Part shown: positions 1 through 8,370 of the stretch, in pieces
Position numbering within the stretch: the first letter of the stretch is position 1
Layout of the letters: every line of letters begins with the position of its first letter
Assembly: GCF_016745395.1 (NCBI RefSeq)
Contig: NZ_JAERVJ010000010.1
Location: 132,797 to 196,796, forward strand
Source of the DNA: Methylocystis sp. Sn-Cys
Lineage (GTDB): Bacteria > Pseudomonadota > Alphaproteobacteria > Rhizobiales > Beijerinckiaceae
Direction of reading: 5' to 3'
Length of the DNA stretch: 64,000 nucleotides
Notes under the pieces: generated by a model
Databases searched by the model: none
Told to the model about the DNA's origin: nothing
What the model saw: only the letters and a program-made list of their open reading frames with translations
Made by a program: the position numbers and the translations under genes

Positions 1-189
1 ACCGTTTGATCAGCGGTGCTGACCCGGCAATAGGCAAACACACGACTCATTTCCCGCCCCTGCGCGTTTCATAGGGAGATTTTTCGCACAGTGTGCGATA
101 TTGTCAATAGCTATATTTTGCACATCAAGATGCCGCCCTGCGCGCAACCGATCGTTTACGCACATTTTAGAAGGCGCGTGACATATTGT

Positions 190-1389
190 ATGGCGAGGGC
201 TCAGGTTGCGCCGCCTCGCAACAAAGGCTTAAGACAAGCTATCAGGAATGTGGCTTGTTGCTTACGCTTTACCCCCTCCAGAAAGCGGAGTTCAGCTGTG
301 CGCGGTAGTTTGGCGATTTGGTGCGATCCAATCGAGACAGAGATTGATGGACACGCGCCAAAAATTGAACTCCATTTCAATATGTGGCAGGATTTACCTC
401 AAGATAATGCCGCCCTCGACGTCGGATTCCGCATTAAAGAAGCTCGAACAATTCGTCAGCTGCACTTCTATATTCCAGCCGAAATATCTCTTGACCGAGT
501 AACCGACTTATCAACGGTCCTGAAAAACAAAAACACGATATCTGCTATATTCAATAATGTCCTAAAAATTGGGTCCGAAAACTCACTCACCTATCAAGTC
601 AAAAATTCAAACGACAAGGTTTATCTGAGAGTCGTCTATATCGATTTCGAAAAACACCTGAGCATTTTTCACCTCAAAGATGGAGATAATACTGACGGCA
701 CAGTTCTCACGTTCAACGACTCATTATTCCAGAATCTAGATGAAGTTGGCGACTACTACATCCGCTTGAGGCTTAAATTCGGAAGAAAAGAACTATACAA
801 ACTGTTTGCAAGCAAATTTGACGCAGAAGAGAAGTTGTTCATAAGCGTTTTCTCCAGAACGGACATAATTGAATTCAGAGTGAACGAAAAACGGAATTTC
901 AGCAATACTCTCAGATCAAATATTCCAAATATGTTTTTCCCAGACATAAGCGCTATTCATTTTCTACTTGCGCGACGCGTAGACGTTGAGCTCATAAAAT
1001 CCCATGCAGATTTTAGGAAAATGCGCAAACTAGAGCCTAATATATGGGATCACTACCTTGAGCAATTTGGCAAGGTCCCTTCTGAGATGGTCATATACCA
1101 TTGGAGGGAGATTGCACAGCCTGGTGCGAGCGTCGATGACTTTATGGCACTTGCAATCTTCCGAAAGTTCATTCCCAATTTTGGCCTCTACGCTCTAGCA
1201 TTGGCTTTGTTTGGCGGCCTAGGAAGTGCCGTTCAAGGCACCTTGGCGGCGCTCCTGAAGCAAATAACAGAGGGGAAGCAGACCACCGAGCTTACGATCC
1301 AACTGAGCGCTCTCGTTATGCTCGGACTCGCTCTGCTGGGTCTTTACGACCGCATCCGAAAAAATAGGTCTGAAAACGGCGATGTGTAG
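190..1389 (+). CDS. Unknown protein with two C-terminal membrane segments
   Basis: I do not recognise this 399-residue protein. An open frame extends upstream to 91, but the added residues look non-coding (basic, no pattern), so the ATG at 190 is chosen; the true start could be later still. The first ~325 residues are soluble-looking with mixed alpha/beta character. The C-terminus has two hydrophobic stretches, one beginning FGLYALALALFGGLGSA and one around LSALVMLGLALLGLYD, so it is probably anchored with a large cytosolic domain. Codon use and base composition are distinctly AT-richer than in the flagellar genes, suggesting horizontal acquisition. It precedes a GNAT-like gene. Function unknown; an effector or defence role is speculation. 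Confidence 0.6.
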   Translation: MARAQVAPPRNKGLRQAIRNVACCLRFTPSRKRSSAVRGSLAIWCDPIETEIDGHAPKIELHFNMWQDLPQDNAALDVGFRIKEARTIRQLHFYIPAEISLDRVTDLSTVLKNKNTISAIFNNVLKIGSENSLTYQVKNSNDKVYLRVVYIDFEKHLSIFHLKDGDNTDGTVLTFNDSLFQNLDEVGDYYIRLRLKFGRKELYKLFASKFDAEEKLFISVFSRTDIIEFRVNEKRNFSNTLRSNIPNMFFPDISAIHFLLARRVDVELIKSHADFRKMRKLEPNIWDHYLEQFGKVPSEMVIYHWREIAQPGASVDDFMALAIFRKFIPNFGLYALALALFGGLGSAVQGTLAALLKQITEGKQTTELTIQLSALVMLGLALLGLYDRIRKNRSENGDV

Positions 1390-1450
1390 CTCGAAAGAGC
1401 TTGCATTTCAGAGCAGAGGTCACATCCTGCGGCGATCGTGGAGCGTTAGA

Positions 1451-1957
1451 ATGATTCGGTCTAGTCAATTATGCGAGCATGTCTCTGGGGTTGGACATGC
1501 GCCAGCAAGGGGGGCGCTTTGCCGTCCCGACTTCGACGCCATCTTTGGTGCTTTAAAGGAGCTGGAAAGAACCTATCCGGGCTTCGGTGAGTGGTATTTT
1601 GGTAAAGTTGTTCCCGGAGTTTACGCTGGGGAAAGGCTTCTGCTTGCGCACGTTTCGGGGGCAACTATTAGCGGCGTCGCTATCGCGAAGCGGGGGACTG
1701 AGCAGAAATTATGCACCCTTTGGGTTCATCCAGACGCACGCTTGAGCCGTGTTGGCACCGAATTGGCTGAAGAAGCTTTTGAGTGGATGGGGAACTCCAA
1801 GCCTCTTTTCACAGTGCCGGAAGAACGGTTGCACGAATTCAAAGGGCTCTTGAGGCGATGGAGCTTCGGCCCCGGCCTGTCCGTCTGCGGATACTACGGG
1901 CAGGGAAGAGTTGAACACGTCTTCAACGGAACATTGCTCCCCACTATGTGCTCATGA
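1451..1957 (+). CDS. GNAT-like N-acetyltransferase
   Basis: The 168-residue product resembles the GCN5-related acetyltransferase fold, which moves an acetyl group from acetyl-CoA to an amine. The segment from GATISGVAIAKRG to LWVHPDARLSRVGTELAEEA looks like the beta4 strand plus motif A with its acetyl-CoA-binding loop (here a divergent R-x-x-x-G version). An in-frame extension to 1382 overlaps the preceding gene; the ATG at 1451 is preferred. The stop overlaps the convergent P-loop gene by 14 bases. It lies in the AT-richer left end beside ASCH and kinase genes, so they may form one module. The substrate is unknown, and the fold call rests on pattern only. Confidence 0.6.
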   Translation: MIRSSQLCEHVSGVGHAPARGALCRPDFDAIFGALKELERTYPGFGEWYFGKVVPGVYAGERLLLAHVSGATISGVAIAKRGTEQKLCTLWVHPDARLSRVGTELAEEAFEWMGNSKPLFTVPEERLHEFKGLLRRWSFGPGLSVCGYYGQGRVEHVFNGTLLPTMCS

Positions 1958-2462
1958 GGCTGTTAACAATCCTGGTTAGCCCAGCTGAATCTCTGCTTTC
2001 CAGCTGATAACGCTTTACGTGGTGGCGCAGTGCTAGCTTCGAAGACTGCTTAGCCTCCAGCTTTATCAGGCGGATAAGTTCTGCCACCGGTTTGGCGGTG
2101 AGACTGTTAATTCGTCGCCTAACAATTGCGCTTGGCAGCGCGTGAATTTGGATAACACCCAACAACGGTAAGGCATCAAGCGCCTCGATGGGAATAATTT
2201 GGGTCGTGTTACCTGATTCTATTATTAGGTGGCCGTCGAGCACGATTGTGCCGCCACTGCGTGCAAGTAGCGCAAGGAGGCCCTCAGTTAAGACCGCTTG
2301 GTTTCTCGCAATGTCTTGGGGGGTTAGTGAGGTTATTTTTTGGCCCAGGGTTTGCAGAAACTCGCTAGCGACAACGTGTCGAATGCCATATCGCTCAAGC
2401 CTTGCACTCCTGATCAGGCTTGTTTTGCCCGATTTGGACAAACCACACGCAAAGATGATCAC
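1944..2462 (-). CDS. P-loop kinase-like protein
   Basis: This 172-residue protein begins with a hydrophobic strand followed by a Walker A motif, GLSKSGKT (residues 7-14), and has a second strand ending LDGH (residues 75-78), typical of small nucleoside or nucleotide kinases of the adenylate-kinase type. The C-terminal third is rich in Arg and Lys and could form a lid. The chosen start is a GTG at 2462 whose GTGA overlaps the stop of the ASCH gene, implying translational coupling. A frame running on to 2510 inside the ASCH gene is less likely. The substrate cannot be told. It converges on and overlaps the GNAT-like gene. Confidence 0.65.
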   Translation of the reverse strand: MIIFACGLSKSGKTSLIRSARLERYGIRHVVASEFLQTLGQKITSLTPQDIARNQAVLTEGLLALLARSGGTIVLDGHLIIESGNTTQIIPIEALDALPLLGVIQIHALPSAIVRRRINSLTAKPVAELIRLIKLEAKQSSKLALRHHVKRYQLESRDSAGLTRIVNSLMST

Positions 2463-2878
2463 GGTTCTCCACCTATCGCATCGATCAGCTTTTGGCTTGC
2501 CCAACACCACGATTGTGGTGGCCTAAAGGAGCAACTGCTTCGTAATTCAGCTAACGAAAATACGGGATCGAGCTCCCTAACGTCGGAAACTCTAATTGCG
2601 CTCGCTGAATTCAAGCCGGAAAAATAAAGATCGAACTCTGCCCTGCTTAGGCAAGACTTTTCACCTGCAAGGTCCCATATCGCTTGCGGTGCGGCGATAT
2701 GAGTTGGGCCCATTTTGCATTGAGCTCTCAATCTGCAATGGGGAGCAGATTCGTAGATTAGTGCATTTATGGCAGTGCTGAGTTTCGGGGGACGGCGTCT
2801 CAGCTCAAAGGATTTGTTTCCACTCAGAATCTGCTCAACCCAGCGAGGCCTAACGCTAATCAGAAGGACTTGGGACAA
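2459..2878 (-). CDS. ASCH-domain protein
   Basis: The 139-residue protein matches the ASCH (PUA-related) family: the N-terminal SVRPRWVEQILSGNKSFELR carries the characteristic P-x-x-x-x-x-I-x-x-G-x-K-x-x-E-x-R pattern, followed by LIYESAP and a later SRAEFDLYFSG segment. ASCH domains bind RNA or modified bases; one member, E. coli YqfB, hydrolyses N4-acetylcytidine. The start appears to be TTG at 2878, since no in-frame ATG precedes the motif, so the start is uncertain. It overlaps the kinase-like gene by 4 bases and is probably first in a two-gene operon. Its specific role is unknown. Confidence 0.75.
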   Translation of the reverse strand: MSQVLLISVRPRWVEQILSGNKSFELRRRPPKLSTAINALIYESAPHCRLRAQCKMGPTHIAAPQAIWDLAGEKSCLSRAEFDLYFSGLNSASAIRVSDVRELDPVFSLAELRSSCSFRPPQSWCWASQKLIDAIGGEP

Positions 2879-3446
2879 GGCTATCGTCGCAATTTTTGGG
2901 TCGTTGCGCAGGCCTGCGTTGCTGCATCGAATCAGTAACCCACTTGAGACCCCAAGGTCAAATCAGCGCCCTCACGACCTCTCTAATGGAACAAAAAGCG
3001 GGCCGTTCCAATGTTACAAATCGGCTCGCACCATCGCTCGCAATGCATTGATTTACAACGCACAAAAACCGCAATGCCAGAGTTCAATCCTCTCTTGCAG
3101 CACCACTTTCCCCTCTTCGTAGCAAATCCCCTTTGGCCTCGCGCGCATTGAGTCCACCGCTCGAGCGCCGGCCGAGGACTGCGCGGCGCGCGACCGCCAT
3201 CGAGCTGCAAGCTTCCAAGCGCGCACAGCCTGGCGCCAGATACGCGGGATATTACAGCGGCTAGGCGCATTGCGTCGGACAATCCGCCGAGTGTAAGCTC
3301 ACCCCCGGCATCGAGAGGCGGCCATCGGCGAATCGCCATATGCACTACTACCTGTTTTTCAATGCAAAAGAGGAATAGGTTTAAGTTATTCTTCACCAAC
3401 CACGGACATAATCCGCATATTCGATGGTAACGAGGCCAGTCTAACG
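2879..3446. other. Gene-free stretch at possible island edge
   Basis: No convincing gene is seen in these 568 bases. A 165-codon minus-strand frame spans part of it but is Arg- and Cys-rich with no recognisable pattern and covers a promoter region. The stretch holds a 6-bp hairpin (2987-3010) and the tRNA 3'-end-like fragment at 3078-3105. The last ~100 bases are AT-rich and probably carry the promoter of the gene at 3447. Confidence 0.5.
3078..3105 (+). other. tRNA 3'-end-like fragment, possible att site
   Basis: CAGAG, TTCAATC and CTCTC form a T-arm (4 of 5 pairs, 7-base loop with the canonical TTC start). It is followed by exactly seven bases (TTGCAGC), a discriminator A and CCA, the spacing of a tRNA 3' end. 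No matching 5' half lies at tRNA distance. Integrases often leave such copies at island ends; this orientation would put the island to the left, where the AT-richer genes are. A chance match is possible. Confidence 0.35.
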
Positions 3447-3800
3447 ATGGGTAGAGCGAACCAGATCGGCGCAGCACCAAATGCTCCTGCTATGCCGACG
3501 ATCGAAGAATGTCAGCGACTGCGAGATCCACTTCGTGGGCAGCTCGAATTACTTGATTATGACGTTCGGAACGCCATCGCTCGCGGTTTGAACGATATAG
3601 AGGCGAATGGCAAAGACGATATCGTGTTCATGAACGCCTCTGTGACCGTGCTCCTTTCCATCGCAGCGCGCATCTTCCAAAGAGCGGCGGAGTGCGACGA
3701 CACCCAGATTACCGAGCAGTCCTTTGTCCTCGGGGCGCAGGATGCGATCGGTTGGGCGAAGACGCGCCGGCTCCGCTACAATGTTGCGGGAGAAGGTTAG
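3447..3800 (+). CDS. Small unknown protein, paralogue of 9015-9440
   Basis: This 117-residue protein has no family I know. Its central region (PTIEECQRLRDPLRGQLELL, later NASVTVLLSIAARIFQ) aligns with the protein encoded at 9015-9440 along most of its length, including the shared pattern A-S-x-T-V-x-L-S-I-A-A. The two genes bracket the motA-fliM-fliN-fliG-flhB block and are on opposite strands. It looks helical and soluble, without signal peptide. The ATG at 3447 is taken; an internal ATG at 3492 is an alternative. A motility or chemotaxis role is inferred from location only. Confidence 0.65.
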   Translation: MGRANQIGAAPNAPAMPTIEECQRLRDPLRGQLELLDYDVRNAIARGLNDIEANGKDDIVFMNASVTVLLSIAARIFQRAAECDDTQITEQSFVLGAQDAIGWAKTRRLRYNVAGEG

Positions 3801-3831
3801 CAGAGCCCCTCCAGCGGCAAGCCCTGCTTGC

Positions 3832-3851
3832 CCGGCGCCAGAGAGCGCCGG
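3832..3851. terminator. GC-rich hairpin between convergent genes
   Basis: A perfect 7-bp stem (CCGGCGC / GCGCCGG) with a 6-base loop lies between the convergent 3447-3800 gene and flhB. There is no T-run on either side, so it is at best a weak or factor-assisted terminator. Confidence 0.35.
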
Positions 3852-3860
3852 ACGATGCTT

Positions 3861-5003
3861 CTATCGAGCTCGCGGAGTGCGCGCATTTAAATCGAGCCGC
3901 CGCCTCAGGGCAATGCGCATATTGCCGTTTCGCCCTTGCGCGCCGCCGCGGCTCGACAGGAAGTGGATGAGCTCCGCGATGGGACGGAAGAATTCGGGGG
4001 GGATCATGCGATCGACCTCGACAAACTCGTACATCGCCCGAACCAGCTCTTTCTTTTCGAAGACTGGGATCTGGTTCTCCTCCGCCACCTGACGGATTTT
4101 CAGGGCGATAAGGTCCTTACCTTTCGCCAGAACGAGCGGCGCCCCGCCCTCTTCCCTGACATATCTCAAAGCGATGGCGTAATGCGTCGGGTTGGCGATC
4201 ACGAGCGTGGCGCGCGGCACGGCGTTCATCATCCGCTTTCTCGCGCGGCTCTGGGCCAACGAGCGCATGCGCGCCTTCACCAATCCGCCGCCTTCAGCCT
4301 GCTTGATTTCTTCCTTCAGCTCATGACGGCTCATGCGAAGATCACGCCGCCATTTGAAGCGCGTCCAGGCCCAGTCCGCGCCCGCGAGCAATCCGGCGAC
4401 GATGCAAACGACGCTGGTAAGATGCAACAGGATCGTGAGGATCAGCTCGGGCGCCAATCTCGGATCGGTGCGCATCGCATTGACGAGCGTCTCGCGGTCG
4501 ACAATCAAGGAAAAGGCGAGGCTACCGGTAAGAATCGCGATCTTGGCGGTCGATTTGCCAAGCTCGACCAGCCCGCCCACGCCGAAAAGCCGCTTCCAGC
4601 CCTTAATTGGAGAGATGCGGCCCAGGTCGGGCGTGATCCTGTCGAAGGCGACGCGCGGCGCGCCCTGGACGAAGGACGCCGCGATCCCCAAACCCGCGAT
4701 AAGCCCCAGAAAGGGTCCAAGAAAGCTGAGCGCCTCGCCGCCGATATAGGCGAAAAACCTTGCGAGGTCCTCGCCGGTCGAGATTCGGACCGTGCCCGCG
4801 TTTTCCAGCAAAAGCGCCAGCGTGCCGCTGAGACGCCCTGTGGATGCCCGGTAGATGAAAGAGAGGCAAAGAAATAGGCCCAGGAAGCCCGCGAAGGTCG
4901 AAACCTCCTTCGAAACCGCCGTCTGACCCCGCTCGAGAGCGTCGCCAATTTTCTTTTCTGTCGGCTCTTCTGTTTTGGAGTCTGCGTCTTCGCTCTCGGA
5001 CAT
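3861..5003 (-). CDS. flhB: Flagellar export gate protein FlhB
   Basis: FlhB is a membrane component of the flagellar type III export gate; its C-terminal cytosolic domain sets the switch from hook to filament export. The 380-residue product has the hydrophilic N-terminus with TEEPTEKKIGDALERGQ, four membrane segments over about residues 35-210, and the autocleavage motif NPTH at residues 271-274, intact. A basic tail (RIALRRRLDLN) follows. It is the last gene of a minus-strand block after fliG, 18 bases away. Length is normal for the family. Confidence 0.97.
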   Translation of the reverse strand: MSESEDADSKTEEPTEKKIGDALERGQTAVSKEVSTFAGFLGLFLCLSFIYRASTGRLSGTLALLLENAGTVRISTGEDLARFFAYIGGEALSFLGPFLGLIAGLGIAASFVQGAPRVAFDRITPDLGRISPIKGWKRLFGVGGLVELGKSTAKIAILTGSLAFSLIVDRETLVNAMRTDPRLAPELILTILLHLTSVVCIVAGLLAGADWAWTRFKWRRDLRMSRHELKEEIKQAEGGGLVKARMRSLAQSRARKRMMNAVPRATLVIANPTHYAIALRYVREEGGAPLVLAKGKDLIALKIRQVAEENQIPVFEKKELVRAMYEFVEVDRMIPPEFFRPIAELIHFLSSRGGAQGRNGNMRIALRRRLDLNARTPRAR

Positions 5004-5021
5004 CGACGACCGCCTTCCGCT

Positions 5022-6032
5022 TTACGCGGCGCTTTCACGCAAGTCGACGAGCCCGGCCTCCGACAGTTTCAGCACCGTTTCCGCGATGGCGCGCTGCGCT
5101 TTGATGATCTCTCGTCTTGGCGGCGGATCGCCGGCGGTAAGCTCTGCCTCGACCATGCGCCGCATGCGCGCGGACAAGGACGGAAGTATCGCGCTGCGCA
5201 AGCTTTCGTTCGCCCCGCGTAGCGCCACGATCAGACGATCGGTCGGGACTTGATCCAGCAAAATGGCGCGCGCGCGAGGGCTCAGCGACGGAATATCCTC
5301 GAAGGTGAACAGCATTCCCTTCAGATCTTCGGCGATCGCCGGCTCGGTTTCCGCGACGGACTGCAAAATCTCCTCGATTTGATTGCTGTCCATCTGATTG
5401 ACGATGGCCGCGACCTTTCGGCTCGCGCCAGCCGAGGAGCTCGACGCGCCCGCCCCCATCAAATCGTCTTGCAGCGCCGCTTCGAGCAAGCGGAGAGCAG
5501 AATCAGAGATCGGTCCAGAGGTGAGCATTCGGCGCATCACCTCATTGCGCATCGAGCTCGGCAAAAGCGCCAGGAACCGCGCCGAGACGGCCGGATCGAC
5601 CTTCGATGCGACGGCCGCGATGGTCTGCGGATGTTCTTTGGAAAAATACTCGGCCAGCGTCGTTTCGGGGATTGTGGAGAGCCGCCGCCAGAAATGCTCG
5701 TTCGACTTGCCGAGCACCTCCGACATGATCTCGGCCACCTGCTCCTCGGGCACGACGCCCATCAGCAAAGCCTCGGCCTGCCCGAGCGTGCCCATCAGAT
5801 CCGTCCCATCCATGGAAAGCTGGCCAATCAAATCCTCGATAAGCTGCTCCATGACGGCCGCGGGCACGGTGCCGAGACTCGCCGCGACTTTGGCGATGCG
5901 CCTCAGCTCGACCTGGTCGAAATGCTTGAGCAGCCGCTGCGCAACGTCGCGATCGAGCGACAGCAAGATCGCCGCGACTTTTTCCGCGCCCGCCAGCGGT
6001 CTCGAGGGAAGGCTCGCAAGAGAGCTATCCAT
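5022..6032 (-). CDS. fliG: Flagellar motor switch protein FliG
   Basis: FliG forms the upper C ring and transmits torque from the stator. The 336-residue product starts with KVAAILLSLDRDVAQRLLKHF, the FliG N-terminal domain that binds FliF, has the middle domain with the EHPQTIA segment that contacts FliM, and the charged C-terminal domain (MLFTFEDIPSLSPRARAILL, followed by LRGA) that meets the stator. It sits between fliN (18 bases upstream) and flhB, the usual rhizobial order. Length is normal. Confidence 0.97.
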   Translation of the reverse strand: MDSSLASLPSRPLAGAEKVAAILLSLDRDVAQRLLKHFDQVELRRIAKVAASLGTVPAAVMEQLIEDLIGQLSMDGTDLMGTLGQAEALLMGVVPEEQVAEIMSEVLGKSNEHFWRRLSTIPETTLAEYFSKEHPQTIAAVASKVDPAVSARFLALLPSSMRNEVMRRMLTSGPISDSALRLLEAALQDDLMGAGASSSSAGASRKVAAIVNQMDSNQIEEILQSVAETEPAIAEDLKGMLFTFEDIPSLSPRARAILLDQVPTDRLIVALRGANESLRSAILPSLSARMRRMVEAELTAGDPPPRREIIKAQRAIAETVLKLSEAGLVDLRESAA

Positions 6033-6050
6033 GAAATGCGATCACCAGTT

Positions 6051-6422
6051 CTATTGTTGCAGAGCGCTGAGAGTAGGATCGCGAATTTCGGTCAGGGACA
6101 CGCCGAACCTCGTATTGTCGTCCTCGATGACGACCACCTCGCCACGCGCGATTTCCCGGCCGTTGATCATGATTTCGACGGGATCCCCGACTCGGCTGTC
6201 CAGCGGTATGACCGCCCCGCGTCCGAGGTTGAGAAGATCGGCCACGGGAATCGTCGTCGAACCTACCACGACCTGCAGCACCACGGGAATCTGCAAGATG
6301 GCGTCGATCTTTGGAGCGCCCGGGCGCATGTCCGGCTCACGAGCTTTGGGGGCCGCAGGCGCCGGCTCGGCCGCGTCCTCCATGCCCAATTGCTCGAATT
6401 GTTCCATGTCCTGCGGATCCAT
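6051..6422 (-). CDS. fliN: Flagellar motor switch protein FliN
   Basis: FliN forms the base of the C ring with FliM. The 123-residue product has an acidic, Ala/Pro-rich N-terminus and a SpoA/SPOA domain from about residue 38 to the end, with LQVVVGSTTIPVADLLNLGR and the closing GVSLTEI. The start ATG at 6422 gives the typical acidic leader (MDPQDMEQFEQ). It lies 61 bases after fliM and 18 before fliG in the same transcription unit. Confidence 0.95.
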   Translation of the reverse strand: MDPQDMEQFEQLGMEDAAEPAPAAPKAREPDMRPGAPKIDAILQIPVVLQVVVGSTTIPVADLLNLGRGAVIPLDSRVGDPVEIMINGREIARGEVVVIEDDNTRFGVSLTEIRDPTLSALQQ

Positions 6423-6483
6423 TATCGGTTTCTCACTTTAGCAGACATCGCCTCTCCGTGAAACGGTCCCATTTTACCGAACG

Positions 6484-7419
6484 TCACGGTTGATTGCCGA
6501 TGATCCTGTTGATGAACTCCTGCTCGCCGTCGATTTTTTCCTCGATGCGAACCGTGTAGAAACCCTCTTTTTGCCCGAGTTCGCAATTGAAGAGCGATCG
6601 TGAACCGTTTTTCAGTGGGATCAAGCTCGTCGGAGAGAAGGGAAGAGCAATAAGCTGGCCAACGTGGAAACATGCGACGTCGCCCAAGGTCATCCCACGC
6701 TTCTCCATGACCGCGGAGACCTTCACGGTCGCGCGGACGACCTGATCCCGGAGATTTTGCGCCCAGGCTGCGTCCTCTATATTGCCGTTGGCGTTCGGCG
6801 CGCGTGCGAGAACGTCGTTATACGGATCCAGTGCGATGCGCGGGATCGCCAGAACAGCTTCTCCCTGACGACCCTGCGCCTGGAGAATAAATTTGCACAC
6901 CACAATCGCTGCGCCTTTGCCGGCAAGCGTAAGCCAATCGAGCGTTTGCTCCGTGGATTCCAACTTGAATGACACCTCGACGACCTTCGAGAAGGCGGCC
7001 TGGAACGACTCTATCAAGGAGGTTATCGCATATTCAACGGCCCGCGACTCGACCTTGGTGAGCCCGCGATCATGTTGGGTGAAGGGAATTGAGACGCTCG
7101 CCCCAAAAAGCAGATCGATAAGCATCAGCGCGACGTCCGCATTGATGCCCACCGCCACCTTGCATCGAAGCTCGGACGCCTGAAAGACGCTCGCGACCGC
7201 GGCGCTGATGTCTTTGGCGTCGCCCACGCGAACGGCGAGCACGTCTTTCACTTGGAAGTCGACGTCGGCGCCGGTGGTCTCGAATAAAGCTTTCTCGAAC
7301 CGCGTCGCGGCGTCGTCGAGGATGGCGCGAAGGACCGGGAGACGGCCAACCGTCGCAACGCCATTTGCAACCAGCGGCGCGCGGCCCGCAGACGGCCTCG
7401 AGAGATCGACCGACATCAA
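6484..7419 (-). CDS. fliM: Flagellar motor switch protein FliM, divergent N-terminus
   Basis: FliM is the C-ring protein that binds phospho-CheY and sets rotation. The 311-residue product shows the middle CheC-like domain (VGINADVALMLIDLLFGAS) and a C-terminal SPOA domain (residues ~230-305). The usual N-terminal CheY-binding peptide (LSQxEIDxLL in enteric FliM) is not visible; the protein opens MMSVDLSRPSAGRAPL instead. Rhizobial FliM proteins are also divergent there. The start overlaps the motA stop by 4 bases, indicating coupling. Confidence 0.92.
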   Translation of the reverse strand: MMSVDLSRPSAGRAPLVANGVATVGRLPVLRAILDDAATRFEKALFETTGADVDFQVKDVLAVRVGDAKDISAAVASVFQASELRCKVAVGINADVALMLIDLLFGASVSIPFTQHDRGLTKVESRAVEYAITSLIESFQAAFSKVVEVSFKLESTEQTLDWLTLAGKGAAIVVCKFILQAQGRQGEAVLAIPRIALDPYNDVLARAPNANGNIEDAAWAQNLRDQVVRATVKVSAVMEKRGMTLGDVACFHVGQLIALPFSPTSLIPLKNGSRSLFNCELGQKEGFYTVRIEEKIDGEQEFINRIIGNQP

Positions 7420-8285
7420 GCGGCCCCCTTGGCTGCGCCGTTCATCGCCTCGCTCTCCACCTCGTCGATCGAGGGGCGGTCATGAGAGGGAATGGATTTG
7501 CGGCCGTGCTCGATCGCCACTTGCGGAAGCGCCCCATTCATGAAGGCAAGCAGCGTCTGCTTTACGATCAGATAGACATGACATTCTTTTGTCCGCGCCA
7601 CTTTCACCTTGAAGGCGAGGGGCGTGACGATGCCATATGAAACGAAAATGCCCGCGAATGTCCCGACCATGGCCGCGCCAATGAGACCGCCGAGCAGCTC
7701 CGGCGACTGATCGAGGGCGCCCATCGCCTTGATCACGCCGAGAACGGCCGCGACGATGCCGAGCGCCGGCAGGCCGTCGCCGACCGCCGACAGCGCATGA
7801 TAAGGCTTCAGGCGGTCATATTTGATCGAGGAGATTTCCTCGTCCATGAGATTTTCGATCTCAAAAGTGCGAACATTGCCGATAATATAAAGACGGCAGT
7901 AATCGCAGATAAAAGCCGTCATTTCCTGATTCTTCAAAACCCCGGGGAAGGCGTTGAAAATCGCGGATTCGGAGGGAGCGTCGATGTGGAGCTCGACTTC
8001 ATTGCGCGCCTTGCTGCGGATCTCGCGCAACAATGCGTGCAGCAATCCGAGGACGTCGAGATAGTCTCGCCGCTTTGGGACCCTATCCAGCACAGCCTGA
8101 GCAATGGACTTGCCGGTGTCCAGAATGACCTTCGTTGGATTGGCGACGATGAAAGTCCCTAGCGCCGAGCCGAGAATGATGACGAATTCCCAGGGCTGCC
8201 AGAGCACGATCAAATGGCCGCCGAGAGCTGCGAAGCCGCCTAACATGCAACCCATCGTCACAACGAGACCGAGCAAAAAGCCCAT
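7416..8285 (-). CDS. motA: Flagellar stator protein MotA
   Basis: MotA is the proton-channel stator subunit. The 289-residue product has four hydrophobic segments: two near the N-terminus (residues ~1-30 and 33-50), then VGDGLPALGIVAAVLGVI with the conserved Pro173, and LGGLIGAAMVGTFAGIFVSYG. The charged cytosolic loop between TM2 and TM3 contacts FliG. It heads the motA-fliM-fliN-fliG-flhB block and overlaps fliM by 4 bases. Its partner motB is 28 kb away in the fliF operon, as in other rhizobia. Confidence 0.96.
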   Translation of the reverse strand: MGFLLGLVVTMGCMLGGFAALGGHLIVLWQPWEFVIILGSALGTFIVANPTKVILDTGKSIAQAVLDRVPKRRDYLDVLGLLHALLREIRSKARNEVELHIDAPSESAIFNAFPGVLKNQEMTAFICDYCRLYIIGNVRTFEIENLMDEEISSIKYDRLKPYHALSAVGDGLPALGIVAAVLGVIKAMGALDQSPELLGGLIGAAMVGTFAGIFVSYGIVTPLAFKVKVARTKECHVYLIVKQTLLAFMNGALPQVAIEHGRKSIPSHDRPSIDEVESEAMNGAAKGAA

Positions 8286-8370
8286 TACGCAGCGCCCTTC
8301 ATGTGTGCTTTCGTGCGTTCACATTAAGGATTTTGGCTTGCCCGGAACTGACAGCCTCAAGCTGGAGCGC

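Noticed and set aside
2921..3105. A full tRNA from GCTGCAT at 2921 to CCA at 3105
   Set aside because: The span is 185 bases with no D-arm or anticodon arm; only the 3' end resembles a tRNA.
2983..3480. 165-codon minus-strand frame in the island-edge gap
   Set aside because: Arg/Cys-rich, no pattern, covers the start of the 3447 gene and the tRNA-like fragment.
5250..6461. 403-codon plus-strand frame over fliG and fliN
   Set aside because: Overlaps two certain genes on the other strand and has no recognisable features.
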